Shown here one piece after another: positions 45,898 to 53,700 of a stretch of DNA of 64,000 nucleotides; position 1 is the stretch's first letter, and each line of letters opens with the position of its first letter. The notes below the pieces were generated by a model. That model saw nothing but the letters and a program-made list of their open reading frames with translations. It was not told the origin of the DNA and did no database searches. Both the position numbers and the translations under genes were made by a program. The DNA is from Lysinibacillus sp. B2A1. Its GTDB lineage: Bacteria; Bacillota; Bacilli; Bacillales_A; Planococcaceae. The stretch spans positions 1 through 64,000 of the forward strand of contig CP027224.1 in assembly GCA_002973635.1 (NCBI GenBank), given 5' to 3'.

Positions 45898-47099
45898 GGG
45901 AAGTCGTTATCGTAGATGCTGTACGTACACCAATTGGACGATATAAAGGCGTATTAAAATCTGTACGCCCTGACGATTTAGCTGCCAGAGTGATAAAAGC
46001 ACTTGTGGAACGAAATCCCAAAGTGCCCGCCGAACAAATAGAAGATGTTATTTTCGGAAACGCTAACCAAGCTGGTGAAGATAATCGAAATGTTGCACGT
46101 ATGGCCGCTTTACTTGCAGAGCTACCAATTGGGGTTGGTGGAACAACCATAAATCGATTATGTGGTTCAGGAATGGATGCTGTACACTTCGCAGCCCGTG
46201 CCATCAAAAGTGGTGAAGGTGATATTTTTATAGCGGGTGGTACAGAAAGCATGACGCGAGCACCATTTGTCATGGGTAAACCTGAAGTAGACTATCCACG
46301 TGGCGATCAAAAATTGTTCGATACAACGATTGGTTGGCGTTTTACAAACCCAAAGCTACAAGCCATGTATGGAGCTGATACAATGCCACAAACAGCTGAA
46401 AATGTAGCACAGCGCTTTAACATTAGCCGTAAAGAACAAGATGCCTTTGCCTTTGAAAGCCAACAACGTGCGAAAAAGGCGATTGAAGAAAATCGTTTCG
46501 CAGATGAAATCGTACCCGTCCGCATTAAAGATAAAAAAGGCAATGAAACGATTATTGATACAGACGAACATCCACGTCCCGAAACGACACTTGAAGCACT
46601 GGCCAAATTACGTCCTATTTTCGAAAACGGTACAGTAACGGCTGGTAATGCTTCTGGTGTTAACGACGGCGCATCTGCTCTGTTATTAATGAGTGCTGAC
46701 AAAGCAAAGGAACTGAATATCACACCTTTAGCACGTTATGTAACAGGAGCTATTGCGGGATTAGAGCCTGCTGTTATGGGATTAGGCCCGATTTATGCTT
46801 CTAAAAAAGCGCTACATCGTGCGGGGCTAACAACAAAGGATATCGGGCTTTATGAACTAAACGAGGCATTCGCTTCACAAGCATTAGAATCCATGAAACA
46901 GCTTGAACTAGACCCAGCCACGGTGAATGTAAACGGTGGTGCGATTGCATTCGGCCATCCACTAGGTGCAAGTGGTGCTCGTATTTTAACAACGTTACTT
47001 TACGAAATGAAGAAACAAAACGTACAATACGGACTGGCTTCTATGTGTATCGGCGTTGGTCAAGGAATCGCAACAATTATAGCAAATATAGAATCTTAG
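45894..47099 (+). CDS. paaJ: 3-oxoadipyl-CoA thiolase (PaaJ/PcaF type)
   Basis: 401 aa. Nucleophile Cys90 in RLCGSGMDAV, His355 in GHPLGASGAR, and acid/base Cys385 in CIGVGQG. GWRFTNPKLQAMYGADTMPQTAENVA is typical of the oxoadipyl-CoA subgroup. Final cleavage to succinyl-CoA and acetyl-CoA. A hairpin follows. Confidence 0.93.
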   Translation: MREVVIVDAVRTPIGRYKGVLKSVRPDDLAARVIKALVERNPKVPAEQIEDVIFGNANQAGEDNRNVARMAALLAELPIGVGGTTINRLCGSGMDAVHFAARAIKSGEGDIFIAGGTESMTRAPFVMGKPEVDYPRGDQKLFDTTIGWRFTNPKLQAMYGADTMPQTAENVAQRFNISRKEQDAFAFESQQRAKKAIEENRFADEIVPVRIKDKKGNETIIDTDEHPRPETTLEALAKLRPIFENGTVTAGNASGVNDGASALLLMSADKAKELNITPLARYVTGAIAGLEPAVMGLGPIYASKKALHRAGLTTKDIGLYELNEAFASQALESMKQLELDPATVNVNGGAIAFGHPLGASGARILTTLLYEMKKQNVQYGLASMCIGVGQGIATIIANIES

Positions 47100-47104
47100 A
47101 GAGG

Positions 47105-47133
47105 AACCGGCGCATTCAATGTGCCGGTTTTTA
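47105..47133 (+). terminator. Terminator after paaJ
   Basis: AACCGGC / GCCGGTT with inner CAT/ATG pairing, then TTTTT. Confidence 0.85.
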
Positions 47134-47167
47134 CTAAAATAGGATTAAAAAAAAGAGGGGTTTGCAT

Positions 47168-47944
47168 ATGAATACAATTTCATTTAAAATAAACAATTAT
47201 ATTGCTTATATAACAATAAATCGACCAGAGACGTTAAATTGTTTCAACTATACAACGTTATCTCAATTACAACAAGTTGTTGATGAGATACATATAGCTG
47301 ATAACGTCCATACCGTCATCTTTACAGGTGCGGGTGAGAAGGCATTTAGTGCAGGTGCAGATTTAAAAGAGCGAAAAACATTAACACCACAGGAAGTACG
47401 TCGGAATGTACGAGCGATTCGAGACGTGTTTAATAGTATCGCAAGTTTACCACAACCCACTATTGCAGCGGTTAATGGACATGCACTAGGTGGAGGCTTT
47501 GAATGGTTATTAGCCTGTGATTTTGCGATTGCTGTTGAAGAGGCATTGCTTGGTTTAACTGAAACGAGTTGGGCAATTATTCCTGGCGCGGGTGGAACAC
47601 AACGACTGCCGCGACTAGTTGGTGAAATGAAGGCAAAAGAAATGATTTTAACAGCGGCAAAAATTACAGCTACTGAAGCTGTACAGCTAGGTATCATTTT
47701 AAAAACGGTACCACGTGAATTGTTATTATCTGAATGTGAGGCACTTGCAGCACGTATTATGCAAAATGGTCCAGTAGCCGTTCGTCAAGCAAAATACGCC
47801 ATTTCACAAGGAATGAACACAGATTTACAAACAGGTCTTGCCATCGAATCAAAGGCGTATGAGTTAGTCATTCCGACAGAGGATCGCCTTGAAGCATTGC
47901 AGGCATTCAGTGAAAAACGTCAACCTGTATTTCAAGGGAAATAA
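47168..47944 (+). CDS. Enoyl-CoA hydratase/isomerase family protein
   Basis: 258 aa from ATG 47168 (GAGGGG upstream; a TTG 6 nt earlier is inside the site). Third crotonase of the cluster. Both hydratase glutamates are present (GGGFE and LTETSW), with GADLKERKTL resembling methylglutaconyl-CoA hydratase-type enzymes. It lies after the paaJ terminator, before paaX. Substrate unknown; it could supply the missing ring-opening hydratase or serve another pathway. Confidence 0.82.
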   Translation: MNTISFKINNYIAYITINRPETLNCFNYTTLSQLQQVVDEIHIADNVHTVIFTGAGEKAFSAGADLKERKTLTPQEVRRNVRAIRDVFNSIASLPQPTIAAVNGHALGGGFEWLLACDFAIAVEEALLGLTETSWAIIPGAGGTQRLPRLVGEMKAKEMILTAAKITATEAVQLGIILKTVPRELLLSECEALAARIMQNGPVAVRQAKYAISQGMNTDLQTGLAIESKAYELVIPTEDRLEALQAFSEKRQPVFQGK

Positions 47945-47965
47945 GTAAGAAAGTTGGGGGATAAG

Positions 47966-48790
47966 ATGGGCGCTAATACACAGTCAATGATTTTTACACT
48001 CTATGGTGATTATATTATGCGCTACGGTTCTAAAATTTGGATTGGTAGCTTAATTCGTTTATTGAAGGAATTTGGCCATACAGAGCAAAATGTACGTGTA
48101 TCCGTATCTAGAATGGTCAAACAAGGGTGGTTACAATCTGAAAGACAAGGGAACCGTAGTTATTATTTTTTAACAAAACGAGGTAAAAAACGCATGGAAG
48201 AAGCGGCCAATCGTATTTTTAAACTTAAACCCAACAAATGGGACCAAAAATGGCGACTTCTGATGTATACTATTCCAGAAGACAAACGTCAGATTCGAGA
48301 CGAATTACGCAAAGAACTCTTATGGAGCGGATTTGGTTCTTTTTCAAATGGCTGCTGGATATCACCCAACAACTTAGAAGAAGAAGTTAAATTGCTTATT
48401 CAAAAATATGATATTGCTGATTACGTAGATTTCTTTTCAGCCGAATATATTGGGCCGCATAATCATGAGGCACTTATTGAAAAAAGCTGGTCATTGACAG
48501 AAATTGAAGCGCGATATGAGGAATTTATGAATCAATATAGTAAGCAATATATCGTGCATCAAAGTGCCATCTCTAAAGAAGAAATGTCAGATGCTGAATG
48601 TTTTGTAGAGCGTACAAATCTTGTTCATGAATATCGTAAATTTCTATTTATCGACCCAGGTCTTCCACAAGAATTATTACCTCCTATGTGGAGTGGAAAT
48701 CACGCAGCATTATTGTTTCAACAATACTATAAATTACTGGAAGAGCCATCCTATCGTTTCTTTGAGGAAATTTTCCACGCTGATAATTAA
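47966..48790 (+). CDS. paaX: PaaX-family transcriptional repressor
   Basis: 274 aa from ATG 47966, with GGGGG 3-8 nt upstream. N-terminal winged helix (MIFTLYGDYIMRYGSKIWIGSLI; RVSVSRMVKQGWLQSERQGNR), central PaaX domain (KWRLLMYTIPEDKRQIRDELRKELLWSGF) and C-terminal PaaX_C domain. In other bacteria PaaX represses paa genes and is released by phenylacetyl-CoA. It is probably co-transcribed with the third crotonase. Confidence 0.93.
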   Translation: MGANTQSMIFTLYGDYIMRYGSKIWIGSLIRLLKEFGHTEQNVRVSVSRMVKQGWLQSERQGNRSYYFLTKRGKKRMEEAANRIFKLKPNKWDQKWRLLMYTIPEDKRQIRDELRKELLWSGFGSFSNGCWISPNNLEEEVKLLIQKYDIADYVDFFSAEYIGPHNHEALIEKSWSLTEIEARYEEFMNQYSKQYIVHQSAISKEEMSDAECFVERTNLVHEYRKFLFIDPGLPQELLPPMWSGNHAALLFQQYYKLLEEPSYRFFEEIFHADN

Positions 48791-48834
48791 AAAACAAAAG
48801 AGCTCATCCAATTAAGGGGAGCTCCTTTGTTTTT
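48791..48834. terminator. Bidirectional terminator after paaX
   Basis: AAACAAAAGAGCTC / GAGCTCCTTTGTTT (one mismatch), then TTT. Shared with the convergent hotdog gene. Confidence 0.8.
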
Positions 48835-49231
48835 AAAGAATCATTATAGAAGACGTTACTTTAGCGACATATTTTTCATTTTGTGAAACTATCGCCTCCA
48901 CATAACAAGTTTTCCGTCCTTTTTTTATGATCCTTGAATCAACAGTGGCAATACCTACGTGAAGAGGTCGTAAAAATGTTATTTGTAAATTAATGGTTGA
49001 AAATACTTGGTTTTCTTCTAGTACAGAAGCCATTGAATATGCCATCGTAATATCAGCCGCAGAAGCTATATATCCACCCATTACTATTTGATGACCGTTT
49101 AAAAAATTTTCGTTAATCTCCCATGAGCAAATAGCATCTCCAGCAATAGCCGAGATTAATTTAATACATAACGTTTGATCACATGCCGGTGGTTCAACTG
49201 CCCCGTTAATAACTTGTTTTAAGTCAATCAT
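48833..49231 (-). CDS. PaaI-like hotdog thioesterase
   Basis: 132 aa, ATG with AAGGAAGG upstream. Hotdog fold: NGHQIVMGGYIASAADITMAYSMAS, and the strand with INLQITFLRPLHVG. A second thioesterase-like protein besides paaI, divergent in sequence. Downstream of a nitronate-monooxygenase-like gene on the same strand, probably co-transcribed. Confidence 0.78.
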   Translation of the reverse strand: MIDLKQVINGAVEPPACDQTLCIKLISAIAGDAICSWEINENFLNGHQIVMGGYIASAADITMAYSMASVLEENQVFSTINLQITFLRPLHVGIATVDSRIIKKGRKTCYVEAIVSQNEKYVAKVTSSIMIL

Positions 49232-49252
49232 GGTCGCTTATGTCCTTCCTTT

Positions 49253-50212
49253 TTATTGAGACTGAAAATTAGTAAGCAATGCGCGATTTAAACATTTCTG
49301 TGCATCGGTCATCATATTGTTGATAAGCGTGGAAACAGTCGGTAAGTCTTGGATCATCCCTGCAATTTGTCCACTATTCACAAAACCACCCTTTTCGTTT
49401 CCTTCAATGGCTCCTTTGATATGATAAGCTTCAGATGTACGTTCTTGATAATCAGCAAGCGTTATGCCTATTCCTTCATCTGACAGAAGTTCAGCTGTGT
49501 AAGGCGATTTTAATACACGACGTATTTGCCCAACTGATCTGCCAAGAATAACCGTTTCTACATCTGTCGCATCGAGTAGCCTTTGTTTATATGTCTTATG
49601 TACAGGCATCTCCTGCGTAGCAATAAAACGTGTTCCCATTTGTACACCCGCTGCTCCAAGCATGAATGAAGCTGCCAATCCTCGTCCATCACCAATACCA
49701 CCTGCTGCCACAACGGGAATCGAAACCGCATCAACAACTTGTGGAATTAGTGTAAATGTTGTCAACTCTAAATTTGAATTAATCCCTGCCGCTTCAAATC
49801 CTTCTACAACAAGCACATCAGCACCGCCTTGTTCTGCCTTGATAGCATGTTTGACAGCTGCTATAACCACCATTACACAAATATTATGGGCATGTAACTT
49901 CTTGATAAATGGTTCGGGGTTTCCTGCTGATAAAGAAACGACCGGTACTTTAAGTGTTATAGCCATTTGTAATAATTCTTTTGTGTAAGGGTTGACATTA
50001 ATTGGGATATTAATAGCGAATGGTTTTTCCGTCAGTTGTTTTGTAGTTACTATGCGCTTCTCTACTTCTGCTGGTGTCATTGTCCCACAGCCGATTGTTC
50101 CTAATCCTCCTGCATTTGACACAGAAGCTACGAGTTCAGGACTGCTGATATTTCCCATTCCTCCTTGTATAATTGGGTATTGAATCTTTAAAATCGAACA
50201 TAATTGATTCAA
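49253..50212 (-). CDS. Nitronate monooxygenase / FabK-like FMN protein
   Basis: 319 aa from the TTG ending at 50212, 6-8 nt after GGGAGGTG; longer readings run through that site. FMN-binding TIM barrel: YPIIQGGMGNISSPELVA, VVAAGGIGDGRGLAASFMLGAAGVQMGTRFIAT. The family oxidises alkyl nitronates or, as FabK, reduces enoyl-ACP. Which applies is not clear. Divergent from paaY by 74 bp. Confidence 0.82.
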   Translation of the reverse strand: MNQLCSILKIQYPIIQGGMGNISSPELVASVSNAGGLGTIGCGTMTPAEVEKRIVTTKQLTEKPFAINIPINVNPYTKELLQMAITLKVPVVSLSAGNPEPFIKKLHAHNICVMVVIAAVKHAIKAEQGGADVLVVEGFEAAGINSNLELTTFTLIPQVVDAVSIPVVAAGGIGDGRGLAASFMLGAAGVQMGTRFIATQEMPVHKTYKQRLLDATDVETVILGRSVGQIRRVLKSPYTAELLSDEGIGITLADYQERTSEAYHIKGAIEGNEKGGFVNSGQIAGMIQDLPTVSTLINNMMTDAQKCLNRALLTNFQSQ

Positions 50213-50286
50213 TAAGTACACCTCCCGTTTAAAATGTGTTATATTAAATTTAACAAAATAATCAGACAAATGGAAGGGTGAATTTT

Positions 50287-50802
50287 ATGGAGATTACATA
50301 CGCCACTAAAAAACCAGTTGTACACGAATCTGTATTTCAAGCTCCAGGAACATATATCATTGGGGATGTATCAATAGATGAAGAATCTTCAATTTGGTTT
50401 AATGCAGTATTACGAGGAGATGAAGATACTATCAGCATTGGAAAACGCTGTAGTATTCAGGATAATGTAACAATTCATTTATTTGAAGGGGCGCCTGTTA
50501 TTGTAGAAGACGAAGTAACAGTTGGCCACCAGGTGGTCTTACATGGCTGTAAAATAGGTCGTCGTACAATTGTCGGCATGGGATCGGTTATTTTAGATTA
50601 TGCCGAAATTGGAGAGGAATGTATTATTGGCGCAAATACGCTTATCACACAAGGTACAAAGATTCCTCCACGTTCATTAGTTGTTGGATCACCAGGTAAG
50701 GTTATTCGCTCTTTACAAGATAAAGACTTTGAGCTAATTCAATTATCGATTGACACATATGTCCAAAAAGGAAAAGAGTTCAAACAGATTCTAGAGGGCT
50801 AA
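50287..50802 (+). CDS. paaY: Gamma-carbonic-anhydrase-like hexapeptide protein (PaaY type)
   Basis: 171 aa from ATG 50287 after GGAAGGGTG. Left-handed beta-helix of hexapeptide repeats. Three zinc histidines: His64 (TIHLF), His81 and His86 (GHQVVLHGC). PaaY proteins act as thioesterase/repair factors in phenylacetate degradation, although other gamma-CA-like roles are possible. The position after the paa genes supports PaaY. Confidence 0.8.
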   Translation: MEITYATKKPVVHESVFQAPGTYIIGDVSIDEESSIWFNAVLRGDEDTISIGKRCSIQDNVTIHLFEGAPVIVEDEVTVGHQVVLHGCKIGRRTIVGMGSVILDYAEIGEECIIGANTLITQGTKIPPRSLVVGSPGKVIRSLQDKDFELIQLSIDTYVQKGKEFKQILEG

Positions 50803-50930
50803 TTAGGTGCTGGTAAACTGCGAATATCACTGAGTTAAGATTATGTATGGAATATAAAAAATTGGCTTGGTTGCTTATAAAAGATATATGGTTAATTTTA
50901 ATTTATCTATTGATTACTATAACAAAAAAT

Positions 50931-51006
50931 GCCAAACATCCTTCTGAAACTTTCCCCTTGCTTTCACGCAGGGACATATTGCTACTTCGGTTGTTTGGCT
51001 TTTTTA
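50931..51006. terminator. Structured bidirectional terminator, paaY / tadA
   Basis: GCCAAAC (50931-50937) pairs with GTTTGGC (50993-50999), with A-runs to the left and T-runs to the right, so it can terminate both strands. The 55-nt interior can form a second stem (CCCTTGC / GCAGGG). Confidence 0.65.
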
Positions 51007-51007
51007 T

Positions 51008-51547
<540 letters not shown>

Positions 51548-51573
51548 TTAATTGGTAAATGCTACTTTAAATG

Positions 51574-51602
51574 TTGACATTCCTAAAAGTACCATTTATA
51601 TT
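51574..51602 (+). promoter_or_regulatory. czrA-czcD promoter
   Basis: TTGACA (51574-51579), 17 bp, TATATT (51597-51602). Confidence 0.85.
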
Positions 51603-51628
51603 TATATATGAACACATGCTCATATATA
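51603..51628 (+). promoter_or_regulatory. CzrA/ArsR-family operator
   Basis: TATATATGA-N8-TCATATATA directly after the -10, containing TGAACA-like half-sites separated as in known SmtB/CzrA operators. Placed to block initiation until zinc or cobalt binds the repressor. Confidence 0.8.
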
Positions 51629-51654
51629 AATATAAATGATTGGGGATAAACTAA

Positions 51655-51987
51655 ATGGATGAAAAATTAACAGAGATTACTCAAGTAAACAACGATCAGC
51701 ATTTAGATGAGGAGACACTATTTGTTGTATCTCAAACCTTTAAGGCATTAAGTGATCCTACAAGAATTCGTATACTAAATTTATTGTGTACAGATGAACA
51801 TTCGGTCAATGACATCGCGGAAATCTTAGATTTAGGCCAATCGACCGTTTCGCATCAATTACGTTTTTTAAAAAATTTACGTTTAGTGAAATTTCGAAGA
51901 GAGGGTACAACCTTATACTATTCGAAGGATGACGATCACATTATGAATTTACTGAAGCAAGCGATTGAGCATGCTGCACATAATTAA
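51655..51987 (+). CDS. czrA: ArsR-family zinc/cobalt sensor CzrA
   Basis: 110 aa, ATG after TTGGGGATA. Winged helix ([34 protein letters not shown]). The alpha-5 metal site Asp93-X-His95-X10-His106-X2-His109 matches CzrA-type Zn/Co sensors, and there is no alpha-3 CxC site. Represses the exporter gene 20 nt downstream and itself. Confidence 0.93.
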   Translation: MDEKLTEITQVNNDQHLDEETLFVVSQTFKALSDPTRIRILNLLCTDEHSVNDIAEILDLGQSTVSHQLRFLKNLRLVKFRREGTTLYYSKDDDHIMNLLKQAIEHAAHN

Positions 51988-52007
51988 AAATAACGGAGGG
52001 GAAAAAC

Positions 52008-52961
52008 ATGGGACATAATCATGATCACGGCCATGATCATACACATGGCGCTAATAAAAAAGTATTAATATTATCATTTATTATAATTACAGGATATATG
52101 GTGGTTGAAGCAATTGGCGGTTTTTTAACAAATAGTTTGGCTCTTTTATCAGACGCAGGACATATGTTAAGTGACTCAATTTCTTTAGCCATAGCATTAC
52201 TTGCATTTATGTTTGGAGAGAAGGCAGCAAATTACAGTAAAACATATGGTTACAAACGATTTGAAATTTTAGCTGCGGTGTTAAATGGTGTGACATTAAT
52301 CTTAATAGCTTTATTTATTTTCTACGAGGCAATAGAGCGTTTTGCAAATCCACCAGAAGTGGCAACTAAAGGTATGCTTATTATTAGTACGATTGGCCTT
52401 CTTATTAATATTTTGGTAGCTTGGATAATGATGCGTGGAAGCGACACAAAGGATAATTTAAATATGCGAGGTGCATTTTTACATGTACTAAGTGATATGC
52501 TGGGATCTGTAGGAGCTATTGTTGCCGCTTTACTAATTATGTTTTTTGGTTGGGGCTGGGCTGATCCGCTGGCAAGTGTAATTGTCGCATTGTTGGTATT
52601 AAGAAGTGGCTACTATGTAACGAAGGCTGCTGTTCATGTTTTAATGGAGGGAACTCCTTCAAACGTCGACATTCAAGAAATTATTCAAACTATTGAACAG
52701 ACAAAAGGTGTCCAAAGTATACATGATCTACACATTTGGACAATAACAAGTGGAACGAATGCACTTTCCTGTCACGCGGTGGTTGATGATCAGTTGAAAA
52801 TTACGGATAGTGAGAATATATTACGAGAAATTGAACATAATCTTGAGCATAAGGGCATTAAGCATGTAACAATTCAATTAGAAACTGCAGCACATCAGCA
52901 TGACAATTCAATTTTATGCCAATTAAAAGCAGAACCGTCTCATCATGATCATCAACATTAA
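52008..52961 (+). CDS. czcD: CDF-family zinc/cobalt efflux transporter
   Basis: 317 aa, ATG after GGAGGGG. His-rich N-terminus (MGHNHDHGHDHTHG), six membrane helices, metal-site segments SLALLSDAGHMLSD and AFLHVLSDMLGS (HxxxD), cytoplasmic C-terminal domain and a His-rich tail. Exchanges cytoplasmic Zn2+/Co2+ for H+. Operon with czrA. Confidence 0.93.
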   Translation: MGHNHDHGHDHTHGANKKVLILSFIIITGYMVVEAIGGFLTNSLALLSDAGHMLSDSISLAIALLAFMFGEKAANYSKTYGYKRFEILAAVLNGVTLILIALFIFYEAIERFANPPEVATKGMLIISTIGLLINILVAWIMMRGSDTKDNLNMRGAFLHVLSDMLGSVGAIVAALLIMFFGWGWADPLASVIVALLVLRSGYYVTKAAVHVLMEGTPSNVDIQEIIQTIEQTKGVQSIHDLHIWTITSGTNALSCHAVVDDQLKITDSENILREIEHNLEHKGIKHVTIQLETAAHQHDNSILCQLKAEPSHHDHQH

Positions 52962-52979
52962 TAAAATTTTTTACTTTAC

Positions 52980-52996
52980 ATACCCTTCGTGGGTAT
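52980..52996 (+). promoter_or_regulatory. CsoR operator upstream of csoR
   Basis: ATACCCTTCGTGGGTAT, perfect 6-bp arms around TTCGT, between a TTTACA -35-like box and TAGTAT. The TACCC/GGGTA arms are typical of CsoR sites. Confidence 0.8.
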
Positions 52997-53029
52997 AGTA
53001 TGATGAAAATGAAATAGGAGGTGTATGGA

Positions 53030-53362
53030 ATGGAAGACATAACGAAAGAGGTTACATGTCATACGGAGGAAACTACATCTTGTCGAAAAAGCCATCATCC
53101 TGAACGTGTAAAAAAGGATTTAACGACTCGTTTAAATCGCATAGAGGGTCAGATTCGTGGTATTAAGGGAATGATTGAAAAAGATGTTTACTGTGATGAT
53201 ATTATTACGCAGTTATCTGCCACACAGTCTGCTTTAAATAGTGTAGCAAAAATATTATTGGAAGGCCATTTAAAGGGTTGTGTTGTGGACCGCCTATCTG
53301 AGGGTGATGAAGCAGTGTTGGATGAATTAGTAGTGACCATTCAAAAGCTAATGAAAAAATAA
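53030..53362 (+). CDS. csoR: Copper-sensing repressor CsoR
   Basis: 110 aa from ATG 53030 with TAGGAGGTG upstream. All-helical DUF156 protein with the copper triad Cys55-X24-His80-X3-Cys84, as in characterised CsoR. Cu(I) binding releases DNA. The N-terminus carries extra Cys/His residues. Followed by copZ and copA. Confidence 0.94.
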   Translation: MEDITKEVTCHTEETTSCRKSHHPERVKKDLTTRLNRIEGQIRGIKGMIEKDVYCDDIITQLSATQSALNSVAKILLEGHLKGCVVDRLSEGDEAVLDELVVTIQKLMKK

Positions 53363-53374
53363 TATTTGTAAATA

Positions 53375-53393
53375 TATACCCCTATTTAATATA
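53375..53393 (+). promoter_or_regulatory. Degenerate CsoR-like site before copZ
   Basis: TATACC-N7-AATATA. The left arm equals that of the copA site; the right arm differs at two bases. Confidence 0.45.
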
Positions 53394-53414
53394 AACAAAG
53401 AGGAGAGATATTTT

Positions 53415-53621
53415 ATGCAAAACGTAACTTTAAATGTACAAGGAATGTCATGTGGACATTGTGTAAATGCAGTAGAAAAAAGTGTTGGAGCATTAACTGG
53501 TGTTGACCAAGTGAAAGTGAACCTAGCAGAAGGCTTAGTAGATGTTGCATTTGACGAAGCAAAAGTATCTTTAGATCAAATTAAAGAAACAATTGATGAC
53601 CAAGGCTATGATGTAAAATAA
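53415..53621 (+). CDS. copZ: Copper chaperone CopZ
   Basis: 68 aa, ATG after GAGGAGAG. Single HMA domain with the Cu(I) motif MSCGHC. Delivers copper to CopA and CsoR. Confidence 0.93.
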   Translation: MQNVTLNVQGMSCGHCVNAVEKSVGALTGVDQVKVNLAEGLVDVAFDEAKVSLDQIKETIDDQGYDVK

Positions 53622-53665
53622 AATATGTAGGGTGCTCAAGTAGCACTCTATTATTTTAAGTGATA

Positions 53666-53684
53666 TATACCCCCTATTGGTATA
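53666..53684 (+). promoter_or_regulatory. CsoR-like operator before copA
   Basis: TATACCCCCTATTGGTATA, 6-bp arms with a 7-bp centre, ending just before the copA ribosome-binding site. Confidence 0.7.
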
Positions 53685-53700
53685 AGGAGAGGTGGAAGAA

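Noticed and set aside
50931-51006. SRP RNA next to tadA
   Set aside because: tadA is adjacent to scr in B. subtilis, but the conserved SRP S-domain motif is absent here.
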